NCBI GenBank assembly: GCA_017644005.1
Contig: JAEPMJ010000003.1
Coordinates: 186,001-250,000 of the forward strand
Length of the DNA stretch: 64,000 bases
Direction of reading: 5' to 3'
From: Rhizobiaceae bacterium
GTDB taxonomy: Bacteria; Pseudomonadota; Alphaproteobacteria; Rhizobiales; Rhizobiaceae
The notes under the pieces are model-generated. The model was given only the letters and a program-made list of their open reading frames with translations. It was not told where the DNA came from and did no database searches. Shown in pieces: positions 29,392 to 40,118 of this stretch (positions are counted from its first letter, which is position 1; every line of letters begins with the position of its first letter). The translations under genes were made by a program, and so were the position numbers.

Positions 29392-30753
29392 TTAGACCCC
29401 GAGCGACTTGAGCTTCCTGTGCAGTGCAGAACGCTCCATACCGATGAATTCGGCGGTGCGCGAGATGTTGCCGCCAAATCGGTTGATTTGCGCCACCAGA
29501 TATTCCTTCTCGAACAGTTCCCGCGCTTCGCGCAGCGGCAGCGCCATGATGTGCTGGTCGGACTGGCTGGGAGCACGCGGCATCACGTCACCAATCTCGG
29601 AAGGCAGCAGATCGGCGGTGACCGGCTCATCGGGATCGTCTCCGCGCGCAAGAATCAGCAGCCGCTCCACATTGTTGCGCAACTGGCGGATGTTGCCGGG
29701 CCAATTGTGCGCCTGGAGTACGGCCATTGCGTCGTCGCCGATGCGGCGCGGCCTGATGCTCGCCTGCGCTGCGGTCTGGCGCATGAAGTGATCGACCAGG
29801 AACGGAATGTCCTCACGTCGCTCGGACAGGCCCGGCACCATGATCGGAACGACCGCCAAACGGTGGTAGAGGTCCTCGCGGAACCGGCCCTCGGAAATGA
29901 GTGCCTGCAGATCGTAGGACGTTGAGGAAATGATGCGAACGTCGACCTTCACGCGTTTGGTGCCGTTGACGCGCTCGAACTGCTGATCAACCAGAACGCG
30001 GAGGATCTTGTTCTGCGTTTCGCGCGGCATGTCGCCAATTTCATCGATATAGAGTGTGCCGCTATGCGCTTCCTCCAGCGCGCCGATCTTGCGCTCGGCG
30101 CCATTCGATTCCACGCCGAACAGTTCGATCTCCATGCGCTCCGGCGTGATCGTGGCAGCATTTATGGTGACAAACGGACCGGCCTTGCGCTGTGACTGCT
30201 TGTGGATCGTTCGCGCGACCAGTTCCTTGCCTGAACCGGAGGGCCCGACAATCATCACGCGGCTGTTGGAAGGCGCGACGCGCTCGATCGTCTGACGCAG
30301 ATTGTTCATTGCTGTGGATGTGCCGATGAGCTCGGATGTTTCGCCGCTGCGCTTCCTGAGGTCACTGACTTCCCGGCGCAGTTTCGAGGTTTCCAGTGCG
30401 CGATCGCAAACCAGGATCAGGCGATCCGCCTTGAACGGCTTTTCGATGAAATCATAGGCGCCGCGGTGAATGGCCGAGACCGCGGTTTCGATGGTTCCGT
30501 GGCCGGAGATCATAACGACCGGCAGGCCTGGGTGCAGTTTCTTGATTTCGTCGAGCAGCGCCAGGCCGTCAAGCTTGGACCCCTGCAGCCAGATGTCGAG
30601 AAACACGAGACGCGGCACGCGTTCCGCGATGGAGGCCAGCGCACTGTCGCTGTCATAGGCGGTGCGCGCCTCGTGGCCTTCATCTGTCAATATGCCTGCA
30701 ACAAGCTCGCGGATATCTTCTTCGTCATCGACGATGAGAATGTCAGACGCCAT
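29392..30753 (-). CDS. ntrX: Nitrogen assimilation response regulator NtrX
   Basis: Response regulator paired with NtrY. The 453-residue protein has a receiver with D53 (FLDIWLQ), an AAA+ domain with Walker A GPSGSGKE (170-177) and Walker B LYIDEIGD, and a C-terminal Fis-type helix-turn-helix. The sigma54-contact loop GAFTGA is absent: the region reads FGVESNGAERKIGALE (212-227). It therefore probably does not activate sigma54 promoters in the usual way, as noted for other alphaproteobacterial NtrX proteins. It overlaps ntrY by 11 bases. Confidence 0.95.
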   Translation of the reverse strand: MASDILIVDDEEDIRELVAGILTDEGHEARTAYDSDSALASIAERVPRLVFLDIWLQGSKLDGLALLDEIKKLHPGLPVVMISGHGTIETAVSAIHRGAYDFIEKPFKADRLILVCDRALETSKLRREVSDLRKRSGETSELIGTSTAMNNLRQTIERVAPSNSRVMIVGPSGSGKELVARTIHKQSQRKAGPFVTINAATITPERMEIELFGVESNGAERKIGALEEAHSGTLYIDEIGDMPRETQNKILRVLVDQQFERVNGTKRVKVDVRIISSTSYDLQALISEGRFREDLYHRLAVVPIMVPGLSERREDIPFLVDHFMRQTAAQASIRPRRIGDDAMAVLQAHNWPGNIRQLRNNVERLLILARGDDPDEPVTADLLPSEIGDVMPRAPSQSDQHIMALPLREARELFEKEYLVAQINRFGGNISRTAEFIGMERSALHRKLKSLGV

Positions 30754-33028
30754 CTTGTACCTTTTCCTGTTCTTCTCTTCTGTCCGGCACCTGAGTCTTG
30801 TTGCCTGGCTGCTGCCCGTTGTGCGGGAATATCATGCGTATCATTGCGCCGCGTCCGGCATGGAAAGTCGGCGGCGCGTCGTGCAGTTCGAGCTGGCCAC
30901 CGTGGTCCTCCACGATCTTCTTGACGATCGCAAGGCCAAGCCCCGTGCCCTTTTCGCGGGTCGTCATATAGGGTTCCAATAGGCGCTGCCGGTTTTCGCG
31001 CGGAAGCCCTTTGCCGTTGTCCATGATCTCGACAACATTGCGGCCGTCCCGGCGGTAGGCATGGATGCGAATGACACCCGCCTCACCGCCGTCGCGCAGG
31101 GCGCCATCGATCGCCTCAGCCGCGTTCTTGATCACGTTACCGAATGCCTGACCCAGGAGCCGCGTGTCGTAGGTGCCCGTCAGCGGCTCGTCGCCAAACA
31201 CGCGCTCAAAGGCGATGTCGTTGCGCCCCATCTCGACAAGGAACGAGGCCTCGCGCAGCGGCTCGCGCAAATCGAGCGCCTTCATGTCCGGCTTCGGCAT
31301 GCGCGCGAAAGCGGAAAATTCATCGACCATGCGGCCGATATCGCCCACCTGGCGGATAATGGTATCGGTGCATTGTTCGAAGACCTCGCGGTCTTCCTCG
31401 ATCACCTTGCCGAAACGGCGCCTGATGCGCTCCGCCGACAGTTGGATCGGCGTCAGCGGATTCTTGATTTCATGTGCGATGCGCCGCGCGACATCGGCCC
31501 AGGCGGTCGTACGCTGCGCCTGCACCAGATCGGTAATGTCATCGACCGTGACGACATAGGATTTCTGCTGGCCGGCGCGCTTTTCAGCCTCAACTGTAAT
31601 CTGAACGTTGAACGTACGCTCGGCGCCACGCCGGTAGAACGTTACCTGGTCTCGATGGACGCTCCGACCGGACCTGCGGCCCGCCGCCAGTACCTTGCCG
31701 ACCTGCGGCAACACCGTCGCGAGTTCCTTTCCCAAGGCGTCACTCTCGGCAATCGCGAGCATGTCTTCGGCCGAACGATTGAAGATGTTGATGACACCGG
31801 CCGCGTCGACGCCGATAACGCCGGCTGTAACGCCGGACAGAACGGCTTCGGTGAAGCGACGGCGTTCGTCGATCACGTCCTTGGCCGAAAGCAGCTGGCT
31901 GCGCTGCGTCTTCAGCTGCCGTGTCATCTTGTTGAAGGTATCTCCAAGCGACGCCATGTCGCCGTCGGTGCGGCGCACCGGCACAGCAACGTCGAGATTG
32001 CCGCTGGCGACCTCGCTTGCCGCCCCGATCAATTGCCGAATGGGCCGAACGAGACGGTCGGCTACTGTGATGCCGGTCCAGATGGCCGACAGCACGATGA
32101 TCAGGGTGATGCCGATATAGACCAGTGCGAAAGCGACCTGTGTTGTCAGACGGTTTGATTCGAGGCCGCGATACTCATCCGTGTTCGCCCGCACCAGCTG
32201 ACGCGCGCGAATAACTTCCGCATCGATCTCGCGGATCGTATACAGATAGAGGTCGTCATATTCCTCGAGCTTCATCACTGCGCCGACGACGTTGCTCGAC
32301 CGCGGCTCGATCAGAATCGGTTCGCCGTCGGCCGCCATCGTCACAGCTTCCATCAACGGTTCGGGCAATGGCACATCGGTGTTGGTGTCTGCGGCAATCA
32401 CCAGCGAACCGTCAGAGCGAATGATGGCAGCGTGCACCAGCGACCGGCCAATCGCCTGCTGCGAAAGAAACCGGAAGAAGCCGTTTCGGTCCAGATTGTA
32501 GAGCCGGCGTGCCTGATCGACGTCGTTGGCCATCGACAGCGTCGTGCCCTGAAGGCTGCGCGCGTTCTCGCGCACATAGGCTTCGGCGATCGAAAGCGAC
32601 GAGTTGATGATTACCTTCGTCCTGAGCTCGAACCAGCGGTCGAGGCCGATGTCGAGGGTGACCGATGCGACAATGGCCACCAGGATGGCCGGCAGAGCGG
32701 CAACCAGCGAGAACATGGCGACGATGCGGACATGAAGCCGCGATGCGGCGCGGCCGCGCCGCCGCGCCATGTAGATCGTCCACACCTCTCGCCCGATCAG
32801 GCCGAGCAGCAGCAGCACGAAAGCCAGATTGATGCCGATAACGAGGAGCGTCACCCGGTCGTCTGGGCTTACGGGGGTCAGGCCGAGGAGAATTGCGAAC
32901 GACGCAGCCGCCGTGACCAGCGCGGCGGCGATGATCGCAATACCGGCGACGGCGCGCGGGCGCCGGCCTTCGCGTACGGTCGATTTGTCGCTGACCGTGC
33001 CAGGTACTGGCAATGATGTGGCAGTCAT
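30743..33028 (-). CDS. ntrY: Sensor histidine kinase NtrY
   Basis: A 761-residue membrane kinase. The N-terminus has several hydrophobic helices around a periplasmic sensing part, then a further membrane helix (about 300-320), a HAMP linker (IRQLIGAASEVASGNLDV), a PAS domain near 385-490, the HisKA box with H519 in [15 protein letters not shown], and a HATPase domain with DNGKGLP and GTGLGLAIVKKIVEDHGG. It senses an unknown cue (nitrogen or redox in relatives) and phosphorylates NtrX. A separate transcript from ntrBC is likely: 96 bases with an inverted repeat lie upstream. Confidence 0.95.
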   Translation of the reverse strand: MTATSLPVPGTVSDKSTVREGRRPRAVAGIAIIAAALVTAAASFAILLGLTPVSPDDRVTLLVIGINLAFVLLLLGLIGREVWTIYMARRRGRAASRLHVRIVAMFSLVAALPAILVAIVASVTLDIGLDRWFELRTKVIINSSLSIAEAYVRENARSLQGTTLSMANDVDQARRLYNLDRNGFFRFLSQQAIGRSLVHAAIIRSDGSLVIAADTNTDVPLPEPLMEAVTMAADGEPILIEPRSSNVVGAVMKLEEYDDLYLYTIREIDAEVIRARQLVRANTDEYRGLESNRLTTQVAFALVYIGITLIIVLSAIWTGITVADRLVRPIRQLIGAASEVASGNLDVAVPVRRTDGDMASLGDTFNKMTRQLKTQRSQLLSAKDVIDERRRFTEAVLSGVTAGVIGVDAAGVINIFNRSAEDMLAIAESDALGKELATVLPQVGKVLAAGRRSGRSVHRDQVTFYRRGAERTFNVQITVEAEKRAGQQKSYVVTVDDITDLVQAQRTTAWADVARRIAHEIKNPLTPIQLSAERIRRRFGKVIEEDREVFEQCTDTIIRQVGDIGRMVDEFSAFARMPKPDMKALDLREPLREASFLVEMGRNDIAFERVFGDEPLTGTYDTRLLGQAFGNVIKNAAEAIDGALRDGGEAGVIRIHAYRRDGRNVVEIMDNGKGLPRENRQRLLEPYMTTREKGTGLGLAIVKKIVEDHGGQLELHDAPPTFHAGRGAMIRMIFPHNGQQPGNKTQVPDRREEQEKVQDGV

Positions 33029-33052
33029 CGGACTCAGTTTAACCCATCCACA

Positions 33053-33092
33053 GCGTTGCCTCTATGCAACGCAATGTGGCCGTTTTGCAACG
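33053..33092. promoter_or_regulatory. Inverted repeat with extra half-site upstream of ntrY
   Basis: A perfect seven-base inverted repeat GCGTTGC/GCAACGC (33053-33059, 33066-33072, six-base spacer) and a further GCAACG at 33087-33092, 21 bases (two helical turns) from the copy at 33066. It lies in the 96-base ntrC-ntrY gap. It is not an NtrC-type site (GCAC-N7-GTGC); binding by NtrX or another regulator is only a possibility. Confidence 0.35.
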
Positions 33093-33124
33093 ATCGCACA
33101 ATCTCCAGGTAAACAGCCGGGAAA

Positions 33125-34585
33125 TCAGGGTTGTTTTGAGGCGCGGTAAACGTTGACGCCGAGTTCGCGAATTTTCTTGCGGAGTGTGTTGCGGTTGAGC
33201 CCGAGCAGTTCGGCTGCCTTGATCTGGTTGCCGCGCGTGGCGGTCATCGACGCAAGCACCAGTGGATATTCAACTTCCGCAAGGATGCGCTGATAGAGAC
33301 CGGGGGGCGGCAGCTCGTTGCCGAAACCACTGAAATACCGCTGCAGATAATGTTCAACAGCCTGTCCGATCGAAAGCTCGTCGGGCAATACGGCCTCGGC
33401 GGCAGAGACGGAAGGCGCGTCGGCGGTACGCAGTTCGGATTCGATAATTTCCTGACCGATCTCCTCCTGCGGATAAAGCGCTGCAAGGCGGCGTATCAGG
33501 TTTTCCAGTTCGCGCACATTGCCGGGCCACGGGTATCGCCGCATCGCCTCGTAGCCGCCTGCGGCGATACGCTTGGTCTGCAGCCCCTCGGCTTCCGCCT
33601 GCTTGAAGAAATGGCGGACGAGATCGGGGATATCCTCCGAACGCTCGCGCAGGGCCGGCAGCCTGATGGGAACGACATTGAGGCGGTAATAAAGGTCTTC
33701 GCGGAACAAACCCTGATTGATCAGCGTGCGCAGGTCTTTGTTGGTGGCGGCAACGATGCGCACATCTGTCCTGATTGGTGTACGGCCGCCTACGGTCGTA
33801 TATTCGCCCTGCTGAAGGACCCTGAGAAGGCGCGTCTGCGCCTCCATGGGCATGTCGCCGATTTCGTCGAGAAAGAGCGTTCCGCCTTCCGCCTGCTCGA
33901 AGCGACCGGTGGAGCGGTTCTGCGCACCGGTGAAGGCGCCCTTTTCGTGGCCGAACAGTTCAGATTCGATCAAGTCGCGCGGGATCGCGGCCATATTGAT
34001 GGCGACGAACGGCCCTTTGCGGCGCCTACCGTATTCGTGCAGCGCACGCGCAACGAGCTCCTTGCCGGTGCCCGACTCGCCGGAGATCATCACCGTCAGG
34101 TCGGTCTGCATCATGCGCGCAAGCATTCGGTATATGTCCTGCATGGCATGCGACCGGCCGACCAGCGGCATGGACTCCGGCTGCTCGTCGCTGATGCCGC
34201 CTGCGGAGGACCGCTTTGGCTCAGACAATGCGCGGCTGACGATGCCGAGCAGCTCAGTCAGGTCGAAGGGTTTGGGCAGATATTCATACGCGCCACCTTC
34301 GGACGCACGTATCGCGGTCATGAACGTATTTTGCGCACTCATGACGATAACCGGCATGTCGGGACGCGATTTGCGCATGCGGGGCAGCAGATCGAAGATG
34401 TTCTCGTCGGGCATAACGACATCGGTGATCACCAGATCGCCCTCACCCGACGACACCCAGCGCCAGAGCGTGGCGGCGTTCGAAGTAACCCGGACCTGAT
34501 GTCCGACACGCGACAGCGCCTGATTGAGCACCGTGCGAATGGCTGCGTCGTCATCGGCGACGAGAATGTTTCCGCACACCGTCAT
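33125..34585 (-). CDS. ntrC: Nitrogen regulation response regulator NtrC
   Basis: Sigma54-dependent activator of nitrogen-limitation genes such as glnA and glnK. The 486-residue protein has a receiver (D55 in [10 protein letters not shown]), AAA+ domain with Walker A GESGTGKE (168-175), an intact GAFTGA loop (215-220), and a Fis-type C-terminal helix-turn-helix ([20 protein letters not shown]). Its start overlaps the ntrB stop by four bases, giving coupled synthesis of sensor and regulator. Confidence 0.97.
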   Translation of the reverse strand: MTVCGNILVADDDAAIRTVLNQALSRVGHQVRVTSNAATLWRWVSSGEGDLVITDVVMPDENIFDLLPRMRKSRPDMPVIVMSAQNTFMTAIRASEGGAYEYLPKPFDLTELLGIVSRALSEPKRSSAGGISDEQPESMPLVGRSHAMQDIYRMLARMMQTDLTVMISGESGTGKELVARALHEYGRRRKGPFVAINMAAIPRDLIESELFGHEKGAFTGAQNRSTGRFEQAEGGTLFLDEIGDMPMEAQTRLLRVLQQGEYTTVGGRTPIRTDVRIVAATNKDLRTLINQGLFREDLYYRLNVVPIRLPALRERSEDIPDLVRHFFKQAEAEGLQTKRIAAGGYEAMRRYPWPGNVRELENLIRRLAALYPQEEIGQEIIESELRTADAPSVSAAEAVLPDELSIGQAVEHYLQRYFSGFGNELPPPGLYQRILAEVEYPLVLASMTATRGNQIKAAELLGLNRNTLRKKIRELGVNVYRASKQP

Positions 34586-35721
34586 GATGCTCTTTCCTCA
34601 TCGTGTCGTACTTCGCGATCCTCGCCGCGCCAGGCCGGCATCAGGACACGGAAGGTGGTTCCGCGAGGCGAGGAATCGCATTCGATGACGCCGCCATGTT
34701 CGCCAACGATCTTTGCTACCAGAGCGAGCCCGAGCCCGGAGCCGTTCTGCTTGGTGGTGATGAACGGGTCGAAAAGGATCGGCAAAATGTCGTCGGAGAC
34801 GCCTGGGCCGTTGTCGTGCACGCAAAATTCCAGAGGCAGCGAAACGCGGTCCTGTGTACCTGGCACGGCGAGCCGAATGCCGGGGCGAAACGCGGTTGTC
34901 AGCCTGATTTCGCCATTCGGGTCGTCACCGACCGCCTCGGCCGCGTTTTTCACCAGATTGAGGAAGACCTGGATCAGATGATCGCGATTGGCATTCACCA
35001 TTGGAAGCGAGGGGTCAAACTCATCGGCAATTCTGATCCGCGAGGCGAAACCCGACTTTGCCAGCCGCTTCACGTGGTCGAGCACAACGTGGATATTCAC
35101 CGGCGCCCTGTCGATCGGACGTTCGTCTGAGAACACCTCCATACGATCGACGAGCGCGACGATGCGGTCAGTCTCGTCGGTGATGAGGCGGGTCAGCGGC
35201 CGGTCGCCATCCGCGACAGCGCTTTCAAGCAGTTGCGCTGCACCTCGAATGCCCGACAGCGGGTTCTTGATTTCGTGCGCGAGCATGGCAGCGAGGCCGG
35301 TAACGGAACGAGCCGCGCCACGGTGCGTCATTTGACGGTCGATCTTGTCGGCCATCGACCGTTCCTGGAACATGATGACAACCGACCCGGCGATTTCAGA
35401 AACCGGGGCGACATAAAGATCGACGATCTTCTCGGAACCGATGCGCGGTGACGAGACATCGACTCGGTATTCGTTGTAGGGCGAACGGCGCTCGCGCACC
35501 TGATCAACCAGCGTAAGCAACGGACTGCCGAAGGGAATGAAACTGGCCAGATCGGATCGTGTCAGGACAGTCGTGCTCGTGCGCAGAAAATCCTCCGCCT
35601 CGGCATTTGCGTAGGTGATCCGGTTTTGGGCATCGACCATCAGGACCGGGTGACAGATTGCATCCAGAACCACATTGGCCAGATTGGAATGTACGCCGGC
35701 TTTGGGGACTGGAAGAATCAT
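34582..35721 (-). CDS. ntrB: Nitrogen sensor histidine kinase NtrB
   Basis: Soluble bifunctional kinase/phosphatase of NtrC, normally controlled by PII protein. The 379-residue protein lacks membrane helices and has a PAS domain (about 15-80, [19 protein letters not shown]), the H box [20 protein letters not shown] with H149, the N box [13 protein letters not shown], and G boxes DNGPGV and [21 protein letters not shown] 35721 overlaps the dusB stop by four bases (ATGA), so dusB, ntrB and ntrC form one operon. Confidence 0.96.
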   Translation of the reverse strand: MILPVPKAGVHSNLANVVLDAICHPVLMVDAQNRITYANAEAEDFLRTSTTVLTRSDLASFIPFGSPLLTLVDQVRERRSPYNEYRVDVSSPRIGSEKIVDLYVAPVSEIAGSVVIMFQERSMADKIDRQMTHRGAARSVTGLAAMLAHEIKNPLSGIRGAAQLLESAVADGDRPLTRLITDETDRIVALVDRMEVFSDERPIDRAPVNIHVVLDHVKRLAKSGFASRIRIADEFDPSLPMVNANRDHLIQVFLNLVKNAAEAVGDDPNGEIRLTTAFRPGIRLAVPGTQDRVSLPLEFCVHDNGPGVSDDILPILFDPFITTKQNGSGLGLALVAKIVGEHGGVIECDSSPRGTTFRVLMPAWRGEDREVRHDEERAS

Positions 35722-36731
35722 GCCGCCCTCCGCGCAGGTCCGGAGGCGCCGCAAATGGCGGTGCGCAGCGCGGCGACAACCGTGGCAGGCTCACTTGACG
35801 TGAGTGCGGTGCGGCGCAGTTCGACCGCGCCCGGATCGACGTGGCGGTCGAAATACCAGCCGATATGCTTGCGTGCCACACGCAGCCCGGTTTCGGTGCC
35901 GTAAAGGCCGAGCATCGCGTCGTAATGCGCGACTGCGTATTCAGCGAGTTCGGCAGGTTCCTGCGGTGCGACGGCAACTGTCTGTCCGGCCGCTTCCAGT
36001 GCAATGGCGCCGGCCATCCAGGGCGCTCCGTAATGGGCCCGGCCCACCATCACCGCATCGGCACCGGACATATCCAGCGCCTGCCGCGCTTCGGCAAGAG
36101 AGTGAATATCGCCATTGGCAACGACCGGCACCGAAACTGCCTGCGTCACCCGCGCTATCGCACGCCAGTCGGCGGAACCTCTGTAGAACTGGCAGCGCGT
36201 ACGGCCATGCACGGTGATCATCCGGATGCCGGCTTCCTCAGCGCGCCGCGCGATCAAGGGCGCGTTGAGCGCATTTTCATCCCAGCCGAGGCGCATTTTC
36301 AGCGTCACCGGTACGGAAACGGCTCCAACGACCGCGTCTATGAGGCGCAAAGCATGGTCAGGGTCGCGCATCAGCGCCGAGCCGCAATAGCCGCCGGTCA
36401 CTTTTTTCGCCGGGCAGCCCATATTGATGTCGACAATATCCGCTCCACTGTCAGCGACGATGCGCGCAGCCTCGGCCATATGCGTGGCTTCCCGCCCGGC
36501 AAGCTGCACCATGTGAACGCCAATATCAGGCCTTCGGATACGACGCGTCGTGTCGCCCCTCCCCTTGGCGAGTTCTCCGCTTGCAACCATTTCGGAAACG
36601 ACCAGGCCTGCGCCATGACCATCGGCCAGTCGGCGAAACACAGCGTCCGTAATGCCGGACATCGGGGCAAGGAAGACGCGGTTCCGCAAAACCACGCCAC
36701 CGATCGAAAGTTGAGCTGAAAGATCAATCAT
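35718..36731 (-). CDS. dusB: tRNA-dihydrouridine synthase (NifR3/DusB)
   Basis: FMN-dependent enzyme reducing uridines in the tRNA D-loop. The 337-residue protein has the FMN barrel start [17 protein letters not shown], the catalytic cysteine in [19 protein letters not shown], and [14 protein letters not shown]. It corresponds to the classical nifR3 gene that heads the ntrBC operon in rhizobia and Rhodobacter. ATG 36731 gives [15 protein letters not shown]; the far longer upstream frame has no family support. The 141 bases upstream are shared with divergent ispDF. Confidence 0.94.
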   Translation of the reverse strand: MIDLSAQLSIGGVVLRNRVFLAPMSGITDAVFRRLADGHGAGLVVSEMVASGELAKGRGDTTRRIRRPDIGVHMVQLAGREATHMAEAARIVADSGADIVDINMGCPAKKVTGGYCGSALMRDPDHALRLIDAVVGAVSVPVTLKMRLGWDENALNAPLIARRAEEAGIRMITVHGRTRCQFYRGSADWRAIARVTQAVSVPVVANGDIHSLAEARQALDMSGADAVMVGRAHYGAPWMAGAIALEAAGQTVAVAPQEPAELAEYAVAHYDAMLGLYGTETGLRVARKHIGWYFDRHVDPGAVELRRTALTSSEPATVVAALRTAICGASGPARRAA

Positions 36732-36872
36732 GCACAAAAACAGGGCAATTGCATCTCGTGCCCAATCTGTAGCCAGAAAATTGCTGCCCTGCAACAGAAA
36801 CGAATCTGGCAATGACAATTGCAGTGCGTCAACGCACTGGCCTTTCGCCGACGAGAGGCCTATTCGTCGCGC

Positions 36873-38075
36873 ATGGAAAACGATGCGGAAATTGCCGTTG
36901 TGATCGTCGCCGCGGGGCGCGGCGAACGGGCAGGACAATCGAAGGAAGGCCCAAAGCAGTACCGGGCGATCGGCGGCCAGCCAGTGATGCGGCGTACGAT
37001 TGCCGCTTTTGCCGCGGTCCGCAGCGTCGGGCGCATCGTCATAGCCATCCACCGCGATGACGAAGAGCTGTTTCGCGAAGCTGCCGGAGACTATGCGGAC
37101 AGGGTGACCAAAGTCATCGGCGGGGCAACCCGGCAGGAGTCGACGTTCAAGGCGCTGCGTGCCCTGGCCGACCAGCCGCCAGCGGCCGTACTGATCCATG
37201 ATTGCGTACGCCCCTTCGTCGACGCCGCACTCATCAGCCGCGTCAGCGAAATGGCGCTCAAAGGCACCGGCGCCCTACCCGCACTACCGGTTTCGGACAC
37301 GCTGAAGCGCGCGAGCGGCAACGGGCTGATTTCAGAGACGGTTCCGCGCCAGGGACTGCACGCCGCGCAAACGCCGCAGGGTTTTCCGTTTGCTCCGATA
37401 CTCGCAGCGCATGAAGCCGCCAACGATTCGGGCCGGCTCGATTTCACCGACGACGCGGCAATCGCAGAATGGGCAGGCATCCCGGCGCGGATCGTCGATG
37501 GCTCTCCCGACAACATCAAGCTGACCTGGGCGAAGGATCTCGAAATGGCAGACGCGCGGCTTACGCAGGCGAACCAGTTTCCTGATGTGCGCACCGGCAA
37601 CGGCTACGATGTTCACGCATTCGGAGCGGGAGACGCGGTGGTTCTGTGCGGCGTGCGGATCGACTATAAAAAAGCGCTCAGCGGGCACTCCGATGCCGAT
37701 GTCGGCCTTCACGCGCTCACCGACGCGCTGCTCGCCACCTGCGGCGCCGGCGATATCGGCACGCATTTTCCGCCCTCCGACCCGCAGTGGAAGGGCTGCG
37801 CGTCCCGCGTGTTCGTGAAACATGCAGCGGCGACCGTGCGTCAAAGGGGCGGACGCATCGCAAATGCGGATATCACGCTGATCTGCGAGGCGCCGCGCAT
37901 CGGCCCGCACCGCGAAGCAATGGTGGCAGCAATGGCAGATATGCTGGCAATTGAGGCGGAGCGTATCTCCGTCAAAGCCACCACCAATGAAAAGCTTGGC
38001 TTTGTGGGCCGCGAGGAAGGCATCGCGGCGATCGCAACCGCGACGGTCGTTTATCCGGGGAGCCTGCCTGCATGA
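36873..38075 (+). CDS. ispDF: Bifunctional isoprenoid enzyme IspDF
   Basis: Two MEP-pathway enzymes in one 400-residue chain: IspD (CTP + MEP to CDP-ME) and IspF (cyclisation to MEcPP). IspD shows [13 protein letters not shown], then HDCVRPFVD and QTPQGF; IspF begins near residue 240 with [10 protein letters not shown] and has [17 protein letters not shown] and [15 protein letters not shown], providing the D-x-H metal site. The fusion is usual in Alphaproteobacteria. ATG 36873 gives [15 protein letters not shown]; a TTG further upstream would add unsupported sequence. The cinA-like gene follows with a 4-base overlap. Confidence 0.96.
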   Translation: MENDAEIAVVIVAAGRGERAGQSKEGPKQYRAIGGQPVMRRTIAAFAAVRSVGRIVIAIHRDDEELFREAAGDYADRVTKVIGGATRQESTFKALRALADQPPAAVLIHDCVRPFVDAALISRVSEMALKGTGALPALPVSDTLKRASGNGLISETVPRQGLHAAQTPQGFPFAPILAAHEAANDSGRLDFTDDAAIAEWAGIPARIVDGSPDNIKLTWAKDLEMADARLTQANQFPDVRTGNGYDVHAFGAGDAVVLCGVRIDYKKALSGHSDADVGLHALTDALLATCGAGDIGTHFPPSDPQWKGCASRVFVKHAAATVRQRGGRIANADITLICEAPRIGPHREAMVAAMADMLAIEAERISVKATTNEKLGFVGREEGIAAIATATVVYPGSLPA

Positions 38076-38563
38076 GCGCTCAAACCGGCAAGTTGGCGCG
38101 CAGCGTGCTCTCGCTCTGCGAAATGCGCGATATCATGCTCGCAACGGCCGAGTCCTGCACCGGCGGCATGATCGCAGCAGCTCTGACCGACATCGCCGGC
38201 TCATCGACGGTCGTCGACCGCGGTTTCGTCACCTATTCGAACGAAGCCAAGCAGGGCATGCTGGGCGTGAAAGCCGAAACGCTGGACCGGTTCGGCGCCG
38301 TATCGGCGGAAACCGCGCGCGAGATGGCACAGGGCGCGCTGGCGCGTTCACGCGCCGGTATTGCGGTTTCGGTGACCGGCATCGCCGGCCCAGGCGGCGG
38401 GAGCGCGGAAAAGCCGGTGGGGCTGGTCTGGTTCGGGCTGGCGCAGGCCGGTCAACCGGTGCACTCGGAGCACTGTCTGTTCAAGGATGCCAACAGGGCC
38501 GAGGTGCGGCAGGCCGCCTGTCGTCACGCGCTTGCGATGCTGGAGCGCGCATTGTCGAACTGA
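38072..38563 (+). CDS. pncC: Nicotinamide-nucleotide amidase (CinA C-terminal domain)
   Basis: Deamidates NMN to nicotinate mononucleotide in NAD recycling. The 163-residue protein is the CinA C-terminal domain only: [22 protein letters not shown] at the start with the catalytic serine/lysine region, [15 protein letters not shown] and [23 protein letters not shown] 38072 overlaps the ispDF stop (ATGA), so it is coupled to ispDF. The matching N-terminal CinA domain is encoded separately about 29 kb away at 8547-9293. Confidence 0.92.
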   Translation: MSAQTGKLARSVLSLCEMRDIMLATAESCTGGMIAAALTDIAGSSTVVDRGFVTYSNEAKQGMLGVKAETLDRFGAVSAETAREMAQGALARSRAGIAVSVTGIAGPGGGSAEKPVGLVWFGLAQAGQPVHSEHCLFKDANRAEVRQAACRHALAMLERALSN

Positions 38564-39031
38564 TCAGGCGACGCCAGTGTCAGCCGTGCCGTATATCTCA
38601 TCTGCACGCTTCTTGAATGCATCGGCAAACATGCGGAAGGCGCGATCGAACATCGAACCCATCAGTGCGCCCAGAATGCGGCTCTTGAACTCATAGTCGA
38701 TGAAAAAACGGATATCCGTACCGCCCGCTTCTGCCGGCTCGAAATCCCAGCGGTTTTCGAGATAACGGAATGGACCTTCCAGGTATTTCACGTCGATGCG
38801 ATTTTCGGCAGGCCGAAGGGTGACCTGGCTGGTGAAGGTTTCGCGTAACGCCTTGTAGCCGACAGTCATGTCGGCGGTGAGCACGGTGATGCCGTCACGC
38901 TCACGCCTGGAGCGCACGGTCAGCGCCTCGCACATCGGCAGAAATTCCGGATAACGCTCGACATCGGCGACAAGCGCGAACATCTGAGCCGGTGTGTGCG
39001 CAACCTGCTTGACTGACGAGAATTTTGGCAT
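38564..39031 (-). CDS. ratA: RatA/COQ10-type SRPBCC protein
   Basis: A 155-residue START-like lipid-binding-fold protein. It begins MPKFSSVKQVAHTPAQMFALVADVERYPEFLPMC, the family start, and continues with FTSQVTLRPAENRIDV and FFIDYEFKSRILGALMG. Homologues are named RatA toxin in E. coli (ribosome association) or COQ10 in mitochondria (ubiquinone chaperone); in this lineage a ubiquinone role is at least as likely. There is no ratB partner. Its ATG is seven bases past the lipA stop, so it is cotranscribed with lipA. It ends directly against the pncC stop. Confidence 0.87.
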   Translation of the reverse strand: MPKFSSVKQVAHTPAQMFALVADVERYPEFLPMCEALTVRSRRERDGITVLTADMTVGYKALRETFTSQVTLRPAENRIDVKYLEGPFRYLENRWDFEPAEAGGTDIRFFIDYEFKSRILGALMGSMFDRAFRMFADAFKKRADEIYGTADTGVA

Positions 39032-39038
39032 CGTTGCG

Positions 39039-40004
39039 TTAGGTGACTGCACCAAGCCGCGCTTCGCGCGCGGCGCGCAGGCGCTGGAAATCTTCTCCGG
39101 CGTGATGCGAGGAGCGCGTGAGCGGGCTCGCTGACACCATCAGGAAACCCTTGGTGTAGGCAATCTTCTCATAGGACTTGAACTCGTCCGGTGTGACGAA
39201 CTTCTTCACCGCGTGGTGCTTCTTCGTCGGCTGCAGATACTGGCCGATAGTGATGAAATCGACCTGCGCCGTCCGAAGGTCGTCCATCAACTGGAGCACT
39301 TCGTTCCTTTCCTCACCGAGGCCGACCATGATGCCGGATTTGGTGAAGATCGCCGGATCGAGTTCCTTCACCCGCTGCAGGAGACGGATCGAGTGGAAAT
39401 AGCGCGCACCAGGGCGCACAGTCAGATAGTTCGACGGAACCGTTTCAAGGTTGTGGTTGAACACGTCCGGCTTCGCGGCAACCACCAACTCCAGCGCGCC
39501 ATCCTTGCGAAGGAAGTCGGGCGTCAGGATCTCGATCGTCGTGCCAGGCGACGTCGCGCGGATCGCGCCGATGACATCGGCAAAATGCTGCGCGCCGCCG
39601 TCGTCGAGGTCGTCGCGGTCAACCGAGGTGATGACCACATGGTTCAGCCCCATCTGCGCAACGGCTTTGGCGACATTCGCCGGCTCGTCGAGATCGAGTG
39701 CGGACGGAATGCCGGTCGCGACATTGCAGAATGCACAGGCGCGGGTGCAGATCTCGCCCATAATCATGAAGGTGGCGTGCTTCTTGTCCCAACATTCGCC
39801 GATATTGGGGCAGCCCGCCTCCTCGCACACGGTGACGAGTTTGTTTGATTTCACGATTTCGCGGGTTTCAAGGAAACCCCGCGACGTTGGCGCCCTCACC
39901 CGAATCCAGTCCGGCTTGCGAAGCACTTCCTGATCGGGCCGATGGGCCTTTTCGGGATGACGGACGCGCTTGGTTTCGGCAACCGTATCGAGGATCGTGA
40001 CCAT
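39039..40004 (-). CDS. lipA: Lipoyl synthase
   Basis: Radical SAM enzyme that inserts two sulphurs into octanoyl groups on lipoyl domains, needed by the pyruvate dehydrogenase encoded nearby. The 321-residue protein has the auxiliary cluster [12 protein letters not shown] and the radical [13 protein letters not shown] (C-x3-C-x2-C), with [24 protein letters not shown] and the C-terminal [11 protein letters not shown]. All six cluster cysteines are present. ATG 40004 is preferred over TTG 40007. Confidence 0.97.
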   Translation of the reverse strand: MVTILDTVAETKRVRHPEKAHRPDQEVLRKPDWIRVRAPTSRGFLETREIVKSNKLVTVCEEAGCPNIGECWDKKHATFMIMGEICTRACAFCNVATGIPSALDLDEPANVAKAVAQMGLNHVVITSVDRDDLDDGGAQHFADVIGAIRATSPGTTIEILTPDFLRKDGALELVVAAKPDVFNHNLETVPSNYLTVRPGARYFHSIRLLQRVKELDPAIFTKSGIMVGLGEERNEVLQLMDDLRTAQVDFITIGQYLQPTKKHHAVKKFVTPDEFKSYEKIAYTKGFLMVSASPLTRSSHHAGEDFQRLRAAREARLGAVT

Positions 40005-40062
40005 CAATCGACTTTCGTTATGCTCTCACAGCTTTCATATAGGTCGCCAGCAAAGTGACGAA

Positions 40063-40088
40063 AGGCCGCCACGCACGCATGGCGGCCT
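40063..40088 (-). terminator. Intrinsic terminator after the GlsB-like gene
   Basis: Nine-base inverted arms AGGCCGCCA (40063-40071) and TGGCGGCCT (40080-40088) with an eight-base loop, 30 bases past the GlsB-like stop. On the minus strand the stem is followed by TTTCGTCACTTTG, a modest T tail. Confidence 0.65.
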
Positions 40089-40118
40089 CGTGTTTGGAAA
40101 CGGCAGCCCGCAGTGACG

